A stretch of DNA of 64,000 bases. Origin: Solirubrobacter soli DSM 22325 (GTDB taxonomy: Bacteria; Actinomycetota; Thermoleophilia; Solirubrobacterales; Solirubrobacteraceae). Shown here in pieces: positions 7,257 to 16,344 of the stretch. The stretch spans positions 1 to 64,000 of the forward strand of contig NZ_AUIK01000010.1 of assembly GCF_000423665.1 (NCBI RefSeq). The letters run 5' to 3'. Position numbers and translations under genes: made by a program. The first letter of the stretch is position 1; each line of letters begins with the position of its first letter. The notes under the pieces are model-generated. The model saw nothing but the letters and a program-made list of their open reading frames with translations. It searched no databases and was not told where the DNA came from.

Positions 7257-8243
7257 GTGGATTTGCAGTTGCTGAACCAGGTGCTCGAAGGCGAGCCGGC
7301 CTTCCGCGCGCGCCAGGTGTGGCGCTGGGCGTCGGGCGGCGCGCACGCCTACGAGGAGATGACCGACCTGCCCGCCGCGCTGCGCGCGAAGCTGGCCGAG
7401 GAGGTCCCGTTCAGCACGCTCTCGCTGGTCCGCGAGGCCCACGCCTCCGACGGGACGGTCAAGGCGCTCTTCCACACCCACGACGGCCGCGCCGTCGAGG
7501 CGGTCCTGATGCGCTACCGCGACGGCCGCCGCTCGATCTGCGTCTCCTCGCAGTCCGGCTGCCCGCTCACGTGCACGTTCTGCGCCACGGGCACGATGAA
7601 GTTCGGCCGCAACCTGACCTCGGCGGAGATCCTGGACCAGGTCCTGCACTTCCGCCGCATCGAGCCGGTCGACCACCTCGTGTTCATGGGCATGGGCGAG
7701 CCGATGATGAACCTCGACAACGTGCTCGCCGCCTCGCGGCTGCTGCCCGACGTCGGGATCACCCACCGCCGCACCGGGATCTCGACCGTTGGCTGGGTCC
7801 CGGGCATCGAGCGACTGACCGAGAGCGACATGCCGATCCGCCTGGCGCTCTCGCTGCACGCCCCCGAGGACACCCTGCGCTCGCAGATCATGCCGGTCAA
7901 CGAGCGCTACCCGCTGGCCGAGGTGCTGGGCGCCTGCGAACGTTTTTACGATAAGAAGCGCCGCCAGGTGTTCATCGAGTACGTGATGCTGGCCGGCGTG
8001 AACGACGGCTACGCGCAGGCCGTCCAGCTCGCCGAGCTGCTCGATCCGAAGATCTACAAGCTCAACCTGATCCCGTACAACCCGACGGACTCGATCTATG
8101 ACGGGTCCTCGCGCAACGCGATCGACGCCTTCAAGGCGGCGCTCGAGGAGCACGGGCTGCGGGCCACGGTGCGGCTGACGCGCGGGCGCGACATCGACGC
8201 CGCCTGCGGCCAGCTCGCGGCCAAGCAGGCCGTCGCGAATTGA
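7257..8243 (+). CDS. rlmN: 23S rRNA (adenine-2503-C2)-methyltransferase, radical SAM
   Basis: 328 residues. The radical SAM cluster motif CPLTCTFCATG (C-x3-C-x2-C) and the family motif FMGMGEPMMN are present, and the C-terminal Cys used for methyl transfer lies in GRDIDAACGQL. GTG 7257 is chosen; translation starts VDLQLLNQVLEG. The stop overlaps the TTG start of the response regulator gene (TTGA). Confidence 0.93.
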   Translation: MDLQLLNQVLEGEPAFRARQVWRWASGGAHAYEEMTDLPAALRAKLAEEVPFSTLSLVREAHASDGTVKALFHTHDGRAVEAVLMRYRDGRRSICVSSQSGCPLTCTFCATGTMKFGRNLTSAEILDQVLHFRRIEPVDHLVFMGMGEPMMNLDNVLAASRLLPDVGITHRRTGISTVGWVPGIERLTESDMPIRLALSLHAPEDTLRSQIMPVNERYPLAEVLGACERFYDKKRRQVFIEYVMLAGVNDGYAQAVQLAELLDPKIYKLNLIPYNPTDSIYDGSSRNAIDAFKAALEEHGLRATVRLTRGRDIDAACGQLAAKQAVAN

Positions 8244-8896
8244 CGCGCCCGCGCGCGGTCATCGCCGATGACGAGCTGCTGCTGCGGCAGGGGCTCGAGC
8301 GGCTGCTGACCGACGGCGGGGTCGACGTGGTCGCGAGCGCGGGCGACGCAACCGACCTGATCCGCAAGACCCAGGCGCACCGCCCGGACATCGTCATCAC
8401 CGACGTCCGGATGCCGCCTGAGCTGACCGACGACGGCCTGCGGGCGGCGATCGCGATCCGCCGCGCGCTCCCCGGCACCGGCGTGCTGGTCGTCTCCCAG
8501 CACCTGGCCGAGCGCTACGCGCTGCAGCTGCTCGGCAACGACGCCCAGGGTGTCGGCTACCTGCTCAAGGACCGGATCGCCGACCTCGACGACTTCCTCG
8601 ACGCCGTCCGCACCGTCGCCTCCGGCGGCACCGCGCTGGACGCCGAGGTCGTCGCCCGCATGATGGGCCGCCGCCGGCGCGAGAACCCGCTCGAGCACCT
8701 CACCCCGCGCGAACGCGACGTCCTGGCGCTGATCGTCGAAGGCCTCTCCAACCACGGCATCGCCGAGCGCCTGCACGTCGGGCCGCACGCGGTCGAGAAG
8801 CACGTCACGAGCATCTTCGAGAAGCTCGAACTGGGCCACGACCGCGCCGATCACCGCCGCGTGCTCGCCGTACTGAAGGTGCTCAGGGCGTCCTAG
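8240..8896 (+). CDS. Response regulator, NarL/LuxR type
   Basis: 218 residues. The receiver has its phospho-acceptor Asp in IVITDVRMPP, and the C-terminal LuxR helix-turn-helix is LTPRERDVLALIVEGLSNHGI. It starts with TTG coupled to rlmN (TTGA). The likely partner is the HisKA_3 sensor kinase encoded at 10175-11191, which is of the NarX/DesK class that pairs with such regulators. The serine hydrolase between them is then a candidate target. This pairing is inference from proximity. Confidence 0.9.
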   Translation: MTRPRAVIADDELLLRQGLERLLTDGGVDVVASAGDATDLIRKTQAHRPDIVITDVRMPPELTDDGLRAAIAIRRALPGTGVLVVSQHLAERYALQLLGNDAQGVGYLLKDRIADLDDFLDAVRTVASGGTALDAEVVARMMGRRRRENPLEHLTPRERDVLALIVEGLSNHGIAERLHVGPHAVEKHVTSIFEKLELGHDRADHRRVLAVLKVLRAS

Positions 8897-10050
8897 CAGG
8901 CGTCGTAGCCGAGGGCGTTGGCGATCGCGGTGCGCTTCGCGACGCCGAGCGGCTCGCCTGAGACCGCCTTGGGGATCGGGTTGACGTTGACGATCACGCC
9001 CGCGTGCCGTCGGCCGTCCTCGCTGTTGAGGAACTCGCTGCTGAAGCCCGGGAGATCGCCGCCGTTGCCCCAGACCGCGCCGCACCGCGGGCCGTACTGC
9101 GTCCAGCGGAAGATGCCGAGCCCGTAGCTGCCCGGGTAGCCCTTGGCGATCGGAACGGTGGTCTTCATCGCCTGCAGCTGCTCGGCGGGCAGCAGCTTGC
9201 CGCCCAGCAGGCCGCGCCAGAAGCGTGCCATGTCGGGCGCCGTGGTCACCGCGCCGCCGCCGGCCCAGCCCGCGGAGGCATTGAAGTCCGTCACGTCGCG
9301 CAACGTCCCGCCGACGTCGCCGTAGCCGTGCGTATGCCGCCCGCGGATCGCCGGCGTCGCCCCCGGGAGGTAGGTGTCGCGCATGCCCAATGGCTTGAAG
9401 ATGCGCCGCGCGAGCTGCTCCCCCACGCTCTCGCCCGAGGCGCGCTCGATCATCATCCCGGCCAGGATGTAGCCCGTCGTCGAGTAGTTCCAGCCCGCGC
9501 CGGGAGCGAAGTCGGGGGTGTCCTTGACCATCGCGACGAGCTCGCGCGGCGTGTAGTCGCGTGTCAGGGCAGCGTGGTCGGCGACCATCTTGGGCTCGAG
9601 CCCGGGGACGTAGTCCGGAACCCCGCTGGTCATGTTCAGCAGCTGGCGCAGGTTGACCTGATCGCCGTACGGCAGGACTCCGGGCAGCCAGTGCTCGACC
9701 GTGTCCGACAGCGACAGCTTGCGCTCGGCGACGAACTGCAGCGCGAGCGTCGCGACCATCGTCTTGGTGTTGCTGCCGGCGCGGAAGCGATCGGTCGGGC
9801 GCAGCGCCCGCCGACTCGCGGTGTCGGCGACCCCGGACGCCTTGAGCGAGAGGCCGTGACCGTCGTCGACGGATGCGATGACACCAGGCGATCCGGCGGC
9901 GACGATCTGCCGCAGCTCGGACTCCAACGTGGGACGCGGGGGTGCGGCCCGTGTCGTGGGCGTCTGATCGGCGTGGCCGCAGGCGGCGACGGCGAGCGCC
10001 GGGAGCACTGCCACGGCTGCGAGGGCGATGGCTCTTGGGTGCGGTCTCAT
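8893..10050 (-). CDS. Serine hydrolase lipoprotein (beta-lactamase / DD-peptidase family)
   Basis: 385 residues. The signal peptide ends in a lipobox (LAVAAC), so it is exported and lipid-anchored. The active-site SxxK is SNTK in RAGSNTKTMVA, and the second motif is YST in NYSTTGYILAG, in place of the usual YSN. Members cleave D-Ala-D-Ala peptides, beta-lactams or esters; the substrate cannot be told from sequence. ATG 10050 is chosen as the start of the signal peptide. It overlaps the response regulator gene by 4 bp, tail to tail. Confidence 0.88.
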   Translation of the reverse strand: MRPHPRAIALAAVAVLPALAVAACGHADQTPTTRAAPPRPTLESELRQIVAAGSPGVIASVDDGHGLSLKASGVADTASRRALRPTDRFRAGSNTKTMVATLALQFVAERKLSLSDTVEHWLPGVLPYGDQVNLRQLLNMTSGVPDYVPGLEPKMVADHAALTRDYTPRELVAMVKDTPDFAPGAGWNYSTTGYILAGMMIERASGESVGEQLARRIFKPLGMRDTYLPGATPAIRGRHTHGYGDVGGTLRDVTDFNASAGWAGGGAVTTAPDMARFWRGLLGGKLLPAEQLQAMKTTVPIAKGYPGSYGLGIFRWTQYGPRCGAVWGNGGDLPGFSSEFLNSEDGRRHAGVIVNVNPIPKAVSGEPLGVAKRTAIANALGYDAC

Positions 10051-10174
10051 GGTCGTCCAGCATCGGGATCGCCGCAGGGCCTCACCATCGTGCTCGCCGG
10101 GGTGGCGCCATTCCCGTCCCGGCACGGGCACGTTCGCCGATGCGCCGTGGCGGCGCGTGCTGGCCGTACGTCGG

Positions 10175-11191
10175 TCAGGCGATCGGGAGCGAGGCGACGA
10201 TCGTCGTCCCGCGGCCGGGCGGGGAGTCGACGGTCAGCGTGCCGCCGAGCGCGCCGACGCGGTCGGCGAGGCCGTGCAGGCCGCTGCCGCCGAGCGGATC
10301 GGCTCCACCGCGGCCGTCGTCCGAGACGGTCACGACCAACCGCCCGTTCTCACGCCCGGCGGCGACGTGGACCGCGGAGGCGTTCGCGTGCTTGGCGGCG
10401 TTGGCCAGCGCCTCGGAGACGACGAAGTAGGCCGCGGCCTCGACGTCGGCGGGGTGTCGTTCCTCGATGACTTCGAGGTCGACCGGGAGCGCGGCGTCGG
10501 CCGTCAGGTCCTCGAGCGCGGCGGCGAGACCGTGGTCGGTGAGGACGGCGGGATGGATGCCGGCGGCGAGGTCGCGCAGCTCGCGGACGGCGCGGCGGGT
10601 CTCCTCGGCGGCGGCGTCGAGGACGGGCGAGGGGGCGGAGCGGCGCGCCTCCTCGATCCGCAGCAATGCCTGGACGAGCCGCTGCTGCGCGCCGTCGTGC
10701 AGGTCGCGGACGATCCGGCGGCGCTCCTCGGCGGCCGCGGACACGATGCGGGCGCGCGACGCGGCCAGTTCCTCCGCCCGCGCCTGCTCGGCCACGGCGC
10801 GGGCGTTGTTGGCCTCGGCCTCGAGCTGGGCGGAGATGTCACGGAAGACGACGACCGCGCCGTTGCCCTCCTCGGTGGCGAAGGGCGCGCTGGCGTAGCC
10901 GACCGGGACCATCGTGCCGTCGCGGCGGACGAACCAGTCCTGCTCGACGCGGATCGGGCGCCCGGCGTGGCGGGCGTTGAGCAGCGGGCACTCGGACGCG
11001 GGGAACGGCGTGCCGTCGGGGCGGGAGTGGTGGATCGTCGAGTGGCTGTCGCGGCCGATCAGCTCGTCGGCCGAGTCATAGCCGAGCACGGCGACGCCCG
11101 CCGGGTTGACGAAGCGCACCTCGCCGTGCACGCCGACCAGGTAGATGGCGTCGGCCACCGTTGCCAGGAGGGCGTCCAGCAGGTCATTCAC
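10175..11191 (-). CDS. PAS sensor histidine kinase (HisKA_3 family)
   Basis: 338 residues without membrane segments. An N-terminal PAS domain (around 5-125) is followed by a linker helix, HisKA_3 with the phospho-His in IVRDLHDGAQQRLVQ, and a HATPase_c domain ending GRGTTIVASLPIA. GTG 11191 gives the natural PAS start (VNDLLDALLATVADAIYLVG). It is a cytosolic sensor, probably for the LuxR-type regulator encoded at 8240-8896. It lies 22 bp after the XRE-cupin gene on the same strand. Confidence 0.9.
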   Translation of the reverse strand: MNDLLDALLATVADAIYLVGVHGEVRFVNPAGVAVLGYDSADELIGRDSHSTIHHSRPDGTPFPASECPLLNARHAGRPIRVEQDWFVRRDGTMVPVGYASAPFATEEGNGAVVVFRDISAQLEAEANNARAVAEQARAEELAASRARIVSAAAEERRRIVRDLHDGAQQRLVQALLRIEEARRSAPSPVLDAAAEETRRAVRELRDLAAGIHPAVLTDHGLAAALEDLTADAALPVDLEVIEERHPADVEAAAYFVVSEALANAAKHANASAVHVAAGRENGRLVVTVSDDGRGGADPLGGSGLHGLADRVGALGGTLTVDSPPGRGTTIVASLPIA

Positions 11192-11213
11192 GCACTCACG
11201 ATTATCCGGGAAA

Positions 11214-11804
11214 TCACGACGAGCGGACAACGAGCCAGATCGCGTGCGCGGGCTCGGCGGCCGGATTGGCCCATGAGTGGGCCAGCAGCGTGCGGAAGTG
11301 GATCGAGTCACCGGCGCCGACGGGGTACTCGCGACCGTCGACGGTGAACCGCATCCGGCCGGTCAGGACGATCACCAGCTCCTCGCCCGGATGGCTCATC
11401 GGCGTCGGGCCGCTGTCGGCGTAGGGCTCGATCACCGCGTCGGCGCCGGCGATCAGGAACGGGCCGTAGCGACCTGAGATATTGCGCAGCTCCAGCCCCT
11501 GCTTGGAGGTGAAGACCTTCGCGCGCTCGTCCTGGCGGACGAGGTTGACGTCAGGCGTGTCCGGCTCCTCGACGAAGAACGACACGCTGCGCCCGAGCGC
11601 CGCCGCGATCTTCATCAGGCTCGCGATCGTCGGCGTCATGCCGCTCTTCTCGATCTTGTGCACGGCGGCGGGCGACATCCCCGCGCGCTGGGCGAGTTGC
11701 GCCAGCGACCAGCCACGCTCGGCCCGTTCGGCCGCCACCTTCGCCCCGAGACCGGAGACCTTGCGTTCGATCTCCCCTAGCGCTGCCGCGGCGTCGTCGG
11801 ACAC
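11214..11804 (-). CDS. XRE family regulator with C-terminal cupin domain
   Basis: 196 residues. The helix-turn-helix (around residues 20-75: LAQLAQRAGMSPAAVHKIEK) is followed by a cupin with the motif HPGEELVIVLTGRMRFTVDG. HTH-cupin regulators bind a small ligand and often control nearby catabolic genes. Its position at the end of the carbamate kinase-fdrA operon makes that island a plausible target. GTG 11804 gives the start VSDDAAAALGEI. Confidence 0.9.
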   Translation of the reverse strand: MSDDAAAALGEIERKVSGLGAKVAAERAERGWSLAQLAQRAGMSPAAVHKIEKSGMTPTIASLMKIAAALGRSVSFFVEEPDTPDVNLVRQDERAKVFTSKQGLELRNISGRYGPFLIAGADAVIEPYADSGPTPMSHPGEELVIVLTGRMRFTVDGREYPVGAGDSIHFRTLLAHSWANPAAEPAHAIWLVVRSS

Positions 11805-11815
11805 GCGGAATGATC

Positions 11816-12082
11816 CTACTTCGGCGGCTTCCAGGGCTGGCCGGGCTCGCGCGGAGGCGGCGTCCAGCCCTTGGCCGTCATCTGCAGCGTGTCCATCGCG
11901 CGCCGCTTGACCGCCCACGGGACGCGCTTGTAGAGCGGGACGAAGAGCAACCGCCAGGCGCGGCCGTCGGTGCCCTTATAGGGCGCCACCGTCCCCGGTG
12001 CGCCCTTGCCCAGCCGGCGTACGGAGTCCTGGAGCAGATAGTGCTCGGACCGCTCGCGCAGGCGTTGCTTGAGCTGGCTCAT
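11816..12082 (-). CDS. Small basic protein of unknown function
   Basis: 88 residues, rich in Arg/Lys with Pro at the C-terminus (ends PREPGQPWKPPK). No domain or membrane segment is recognisable. Its ATG shares one base with the oxidoreductase stop (TGATG), and the XRE-cupin gene follows 11 bp downstream, so it is clearly part of the operon and probably expressed with the flavoprotein. I do not recognise a family. Confidence 0.7.
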   Translation of the reverse strand: MSQLKQRLRERSEHYLLQDSVRRLGKGAPGTVAPYKGTDGRAWRLLFVPLYKRVPWAVKRRAMDTLQMTAKGWTPPPREPGQPWKPPK

Positions 12083-13410
12083 CACCGCAGCGCCGCGAGG
12101 CCGTTCTGGGCAGCGATGGCGATCGGCTCGAAGAGCGCGCCGATCGGCGGCGAGTAGATGTTCTCCATCCACGCCAGGTCGTCGAGCGTCGCGCCACGCT
12201 TGGCCGCGAAGGCGAGGAAGTCCGAGCGCTCCTTGACCCCCTCCCCACCGTGGATCTGGGCGCCGATGATCTTGTGCGTGTCCGGCTCGGCGAGGAGCTT
12301 GACGTGGGTGCGGGTCGCGCCCGGGAAGTAGCGGGCGCGCGAGACGCCGACGCCCTTGGCGACCACGTATGGGACGCCCATCGCGGTCGCAAGCGTCTCG
12401 CCGATCGAGAAGCCGCCGATCGTGTAGTCGCCGGCGACCATCCCCCACGGGATCCAGACCGGGTCGTAGACGAGGTCCTGCCCGGCGATGTTGAACGCGG
12501 CGACGCGCCCCTGTCCGTAGGCGTGCGAGCCCGTCAGCCCGCGGATCGGCAGCATCGAGAGCCCGTGCGGGACCTCGACGACGTCGCCCGCCGCCCACAC
12601 GTTCGGCTTGGACGTGCGCATGCGCTCGTCGACCATGATCGCGCCGGTCGTGCCGAGCTTGACCCCGGCGGCCTGCGCGAGCCCCGCGCTCGGGACCTTG
12701 TGCAGGCAGACGATCACCGCGTCGCACTCGAGCTCGCCCGCGCTCGTCTGGACGGCGCGTACGCGCTCGTCGCCCACGAAGCCCTCGACCTTGGTGCCGA
12801 AATGGAGCTTCACGCCGCGGTTGATCAGCGACTCGTGCACGGGCTCGGCGACATCGGGGTCCAGCAGCTCGCTCAACGCCCACGGGCCTTCGTCGACGAA
12901 GTCGACCTCGAGCCCGCGGTGGCCGAGGTTGCCGGCCATCTCGACGCCGATCGGCGTGCCGCCGAAGACGACGATCTTCTTCATGGAGTCCAGTTCCTTG
13001 TCGAACTCCATCGCGGCGCGGATGTCCTTGACGTAGTGCAGCCCGGGCAGGTTGGAGCCGGGCACGCTCGGCTTCTCCCACGTCCAGCCGGTGCAGATCG
13101 CGAGCTTGTCGAAGCCCTCGTGGGTGTTGCGCGCGGTGACCGTGCCGCGGTCGAGGTCGATGTCGGTGACCGTGGTCTCCATGCGCATGTCGAGGCCGTC
13201 CTCGACGTAGCGCTCGACCGTGGAGAGGAACAGCGACTCGAACTTGTCGATCTCGCGGCCGTGGACGAACGGGATGCCACACGGCGAGTACGCGATGTCC
13301 GGGAACTCGGTGAACAGCGTGACCTTGAGGTTCGGGTTCAGCCGCTTGGCGATCGTGGCCGTCGCGGTGCCCGCGCCACCACCCCCGATGACGATCAGCC
13401 GCTCACTCAT
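12082..13410 (-). CDS. FAD-dependent pyridine nucleotide-disulfide oxidoreductase (CoA-disulfide reductase / NADH oxidase-like)
   Basis: 442 residues. It has an N-terminal FAD fold (LIVIGGGGAGTATATIA), the single redox Cys in AYSPCGIPFVHG as in CoA-disulfide reductases, an NAD fold around 145-260 (KKIVVFGGTPIGVEMAG) and a C-terminal dimerisation domain. The exact disulfide, persulfide or peroxide substrate is unknown. It starts ATGA-coupled to the OsmC gene, which suggests a thiol or sulfur redox task beside the fdrA/carbamate kinase genes. It is not the MSMEG_0569-type flavoprotein usual in Nit1C clusters. Confidence 0.88.
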   Translation of the reverse strand: MSERLIVIGGGGAGTATATIAKRLNPNLKVTLFTEFPDIAYSPCGIPFVHGREIDKFESLFLSTVERYVEDGLDMRMETTVTDIDLDRGTVTARNTHEGFDKLAICTGWTWEKPSVPGSNLPGLHYVKDIRAAMEFDKELDSMKKIVVFGGTPIGVEMAGNLGHRGLEVDFVDEGPWALSELLDPDVAEPVHESLINRGVKLHFGTKVEGFVGDERVRAVQTSAGELECDAVIVCLHKVPSAGLAQAAGVKLGTTGAIMVDERMRTSKPNVWAAGDVVEVPHGLSMLPIRGLTGSHAYGQGRVAAFNIAGQDLVYDPVWIPWGMVAGDYTIGGFSIGETLATAMGVPYVVAKGVGVSRARYFPGATRTHVKLLAEPDTHKIIGAQIHGGEGVKERSDFLAFAAKRGATLDDLAWMENIYSPPIGALFEPIAIAAQNGLAALR

Positions 13411-13787
13411 GAATCCTCCGTTCGGTACTCGATGTCAGGCGGCGCGGCGAACGTGTTCGAGACCCAGCAGAGCCGCCGGGCCCGCGCCATGTAGGGATCA
13501 AGCGGGACGTCGGCGCGCGCGGTGACGAGCATGCGCCCGTAGCGCAGCTCGCGGCCGGCGCGCTCCGCTTCGACCTCGACGGTCAGCCCGGGCAGCTCCT
13601 CGCCCTTCCCGCGGGCGACGTGGCCGAGCGCGAGCGCGAAGCAGCTCGCCAGGCCCGCGGCGACCAACTCGGTGGGCATCGAGCCGGTGTTCTCGCCCAT
13701 CGGCTCGGGCTCGTCGACGGCGATCGTGTGGCCGCGCACGTCGACCGTGGCCGAGTAGCCGCCGTTGAAGGTCGCGGACACCTTCAC
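13407..13787 (-). CDS. OsmC family protein
   Basis: 126 residues with the two conserved OsmC cysteines (GLASCFALAL and RRLCWVSNTF), used for organic hydroperoxide reduction or related thiol chemistry. It starts with GTG overlapping the glycosyltransferase stop (GTGA) and ends overlapping the oxidoreductase start (ATGA). This chain couples it to the carbamate kinase operon. It may protect or recycle a thiol intermediate; the role is inferred. Confidence 0.88.
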   Translation of the reverse strand: MKVSATFNGGYSATVDVRGHTIAVDEPEPMGENTGSMPTELVAAGLASCFALALGHVARGKGEELPGLTVEVEAERAGRELRYGRMLVTARADVPLDPYMARARRLCWVSNTFAAPPDIEYRTEDS

Positions 13788-14941
13788 CGCGCCACGCTCC
13801 CCACGGCCTCGTAGGCCGCCTCGTGCTCGGCGCCGGAGCGGTCCCAGCCGAATTGGGCCACGACCTCGTCGCCGCCGTCGCGCAGGCGGGCTCGCAGGTT
13901 CGGGTCGCGGGCGACGCGGGTCATCGCCGCGGCCAGCGCCTCGGCGTCGCCCACGGGGTGCAGCAGCGCGCTGCGCCCGTGGGTGAGGAAGCCGCGGAAG
14001 ACCTCGATGTCGGAGGCGACCAGCGGGAGGCCGGCCGCGAGCGCCTCCAGCGCCGCGAGGCCGAAGCCCTCCTTGACCGAAGGGAACGCGAAGACGTCGG
14101 CGGCGCGGAACAGCTGCTCGATCTCGTCGGGCTCGAGCGGGCCGAGGCGGCGCACGTGGCGGGTCAGGCCGAGCTCCCTCAGGCGCTCCTCGAAGCGGTC
14201 GATCTCGTGCCGGTAGTCGAAGAGCGTCACGCCGCCGGCGATCAGCAGCAGCGGGTCGCGGTAGGCAAGCGTCTCGCGCAGGCGGGCGAAGCCGTCGAGC
14301 AGCGTGAGTGAGCCCTTGCGCGGCTCGACACCGCCGACGGTGAGGACGGTCAGGCGGTCCTCGACGCCCGCGGCGCGGCGGGCGGCGGCGCGCTCGGCGG
14401 CGTCGCGCGGCGGGCGGAAGCGGTGCGTGTCGACCCCGTTGCGGACGAGCCCGGCGCTGACGCCGAACTCGTCGCGCAGCCTCCTGACCCAGGGCGGGGA
14501 GACGCAGAGGACGTGGTCGGGGCTGACGATCGACCGGTCCTGGCACTCGACCAGCGACGGCGAGGTGAAGTCGTCGACGTGATGGACGGTGCGGATCACG
14601 TGCTCGATCGCGCCCTCGTCGCGCAGGATCAGCGCGGCATTGGCCGACAGGCAGTCCTGGGCGTGGACGATGTCGAAGCTCCCGCCGCCGAGCAGGGGTT
14701 TCAGCCCGTCGGCGTAGGCCTCGATCATGCCCTCGATGCGGCGGTCGAACGGGCCGTCGGCCGGCGTGTGGCGGACGATCCGCGTCGGTACCGGCGTGTC
14801 GCGGAAGAACGCGTCGCCGGGGCGGCCGAGCGCCATCAGCTCGACCTCGTGTCCGCGTCGCTGGAGCGCCTCGGCGACCTCGACCGCGTGCACCACGCCA
14901 CCGCGCGGCTTCACCGAGTAGGTGAGCATCGCGATCCTCAT
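13784..14941 (-). CDS. Glycosyltransferase, MSMEG_0565 family
   Basis: 385 residues, GT-B fold, family 4-like. The N-terminus [20 protein letters not shown], the segment HHVDDFTSPSLVECQDRSI and the C-terminal nucleotide-sugar site (PSVKEGFGLAALEALAAGLP) are visible. I recognise the sequence as resembling the MSMEG_0565 family, which is characteristic of Nit1C-type clusters; here it sits directly after fdrA, coupled by ATGA. It suggests that the pathway product is glycosylated, or that the cluster makes a sugar conjugate. Acceptor and donor are unknown. Confidence 0.85.
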   Translation of the reverse strand: MRIAMLTYSVKPRGGVVHAVEVAEALQRRGHEVELMALGRPGDAFFRDTPVPTRIVRHTPADGPFDRRIEGMIEAYADGLKPLLGGGSFDIVHAQDCLSANAALILRDEGAIEHVIRTVHHVDDFTSPSLVECQDRSIVSPDHVLCVSPPWVRRLRDEFGVSAGLVRNGVDTHRFRPPRDAAERAAARRAAGVEDRLTVLTVGGVEPRKGSLTLLDGFARLRETLAYRDPLLLIAGGVTLFDYRHEIDRFEERLRELGLTRHVRRLGPLEPDEIEQLFRAADVFAFPSVKEGFGLAALEALAAGLPLVASDIEVFRGFLTHGRSALLHPVGDAEALAAAMTRVARDPNLRARLRDGGDEVVAQFGWDRSGAEHEAAYEAVGSVAR

Positions 14942-16344
14942 GCGACGGCTCGTCTCGCGAGGCGTGCCGCGGCGGCATTCGTCGGGGCGACGATCACGCC
15001 CGCCGCGCGCAGGGTCTCCTCCTGGCGGCCGGCGTGCTGGGGATCGGAGTCCGTGCCACAGACGTGGGCGATGACCGGGATCCGGGTGCTGAGCCGCGCG
15101 AGCGCCGCCGCGAGGCCGCCCGCGGGGTCGGGGTGCGAGCCGTGCCCGATCACGACGTCGAGCAGGACGCAGCCGAGGCCGTCGCGCTCCGCGGCCTGCT
15201 CGAGGAACTGCAGGCGCACCTCGAGGTCGACCATCGGGTGCGGGCGGCCCTGGGTGTACTCCTCCTCCCCCAGGTCGAAGATCTCGTGCGGACCGCCCCC
15301 GTGGCCGGCGTTGCCGCCGATCGGACCGAGGACCGGTTCGAGGATCGTCACCGCCTCGTGGGCGAGCGAGCCGCCCGAGTACAGGCCGAGCAGCGTGCCG
15401 CCGCAGCGGCGGGCGTCGACGAGCGCCTCGAGGTCGTCGACGTTCGGCGCCTCGACGTTGGCCGCGGCGAACGCGCCCGCGTCGAGCGTCGCGTGGATCT
15501 CGAACGGGGCGTCAGGGGAATCCCAGCCGACGAAGGCGGCGACGACGCGCTTGCCGTTGACATCGACGTCGGCGAGCCGCTGGACGACCTCGGGCGCAGG
15601 CGGCTTGGAGACCAGCAGCAGGGTGTCGGTGTCCGCGTCGGCGGCGAGCATCCGCATCGCCTCGCCGAACATGATCCCCCCGACCTCGAGGGACAGGTCG
15701 CGCCCACCGACGCCGACGATCTGCGAGACGCCGACCTCCGCGCCGTCGAGCAGGCTCGCGGCTTCCTGCGCGCCGGTCCCGGCGGCGGCGACGATCCCGA
15801 CGCTGCCGGCCCTGACGACGTTGGCGAAGCCGAGTCCGACCGTCCCGAGCATCGCGGTGCCACAGCCCGGGCCCATGACCAGCAGGCCGAGCTCCGCGCC
15901 GCGGCGCTTGAGCTCCACCTCGTCCTGCTCTGAGACATGGTCGGAGAAGAGGAAGACGTGCATGCCCTGCGTGAGCGCGCGGTGCGCCTCGAGCGTGGCG
16001 AACTCGCCGGGGACGGAGATCAGGGCGACGTTGGCCTCGGTGAGCGCGCGGGCGGCGGCGGGCAGCGAGCGCGGCGGCTCCTCGGCCGGCCCGTCCGAGG
16101 TTGCCGGAGGCGCGGTGAGGTCGTGCTCGGCACCGTCGAGCGCGGACTCCGGCCCTTCGAGGGCGATCACGATGTCACTCGGTCCCGCGTCGCACGTGAC
16201 ACCGAGGGCGGCGAGCGTCTCGAGGTTGGCGGGCGTGCCGATCGCGACCTCCGCGCGCCCGTGGGCGCGCAGGTCCTTCGCCACCTTCATGAGCTTGACG
16301 CTGTCCACGTAGCGGTTGCGGACGACCCGCACGGACCAGCTCAT
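14938..16344 (-). CDS. fdrA: FdrA family acyl-CoA synthetase-like protein (oxamate transcarbamylase subunit family, AllF)
   Basis: 468 residues. FdrA proteins resemble succinyl-CoA synthetase; visible motifs are [20 protein letters not shown] and [19 protein letters not shown]. In E. coli, fdrA-ylbE-ylbF (renamed allFGH) encode oxamate transcarbamylase, which makes carbamoyl phosphate from oxalurate. DUF1116 (YlbE) and DUF2877 (YlbF) homologues are present at 21927-24222, so all three subunits are in this island. ATG 16344 overlaps the carbamate kinase stop (ATGA). The real substrate may differ, since no allantoin genes are visible. Confidence 0.88.
   Translation of the reverse strand: MSWSVRVVRNRYVDSVKLMKVAKDLRAHGRAEVAIGTPANLETLAALGVTCDAGPSDIVIALEGPESALDGAEHDLTAPPATSDGPAEEPPRSLPAAARALTEANVALISVPGEFATLEAHRALTQGMHVFLFSDHVSEQDEVELKRRGAELGLLVMGPGCGTAMLGTVGLGFANVVRAGSVGIVAAAGTGAQEAASLLDGAEVGVSQIVGVGGRDLSLEVGGIMFGEAMRMLAADADTDTLLLVSKPPAPEVVQRLADVDVNGKRVVAAFVGWDSPDAPFEIHATLDAGAFAAANVEAPNVDDLEALVDARRCGGTLLGLYSGGSLAHEAVTILEPVLGPIGGNAGHGGGPHEIFDLGEEEYTQGRPHPMVDLEVRLQFLEQAAERDGLGCVLLDVVIGHGSHPDPAGGLAAALARLSTRIPVIAHVCGTDSDPQHAGRQEETLRAAGVIVAPTNAAAARLARRAVA

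Noticed and set aside
12082..13410. The flavoprotein as the MSMEG_0569-type oxidoreductase of Nit1C clusters
   Set aside because: It has the CoA-disulfide reductase layout with a single active Cys in SPCGIPF, a different family from the MSMEG_0569 flavoprotein.
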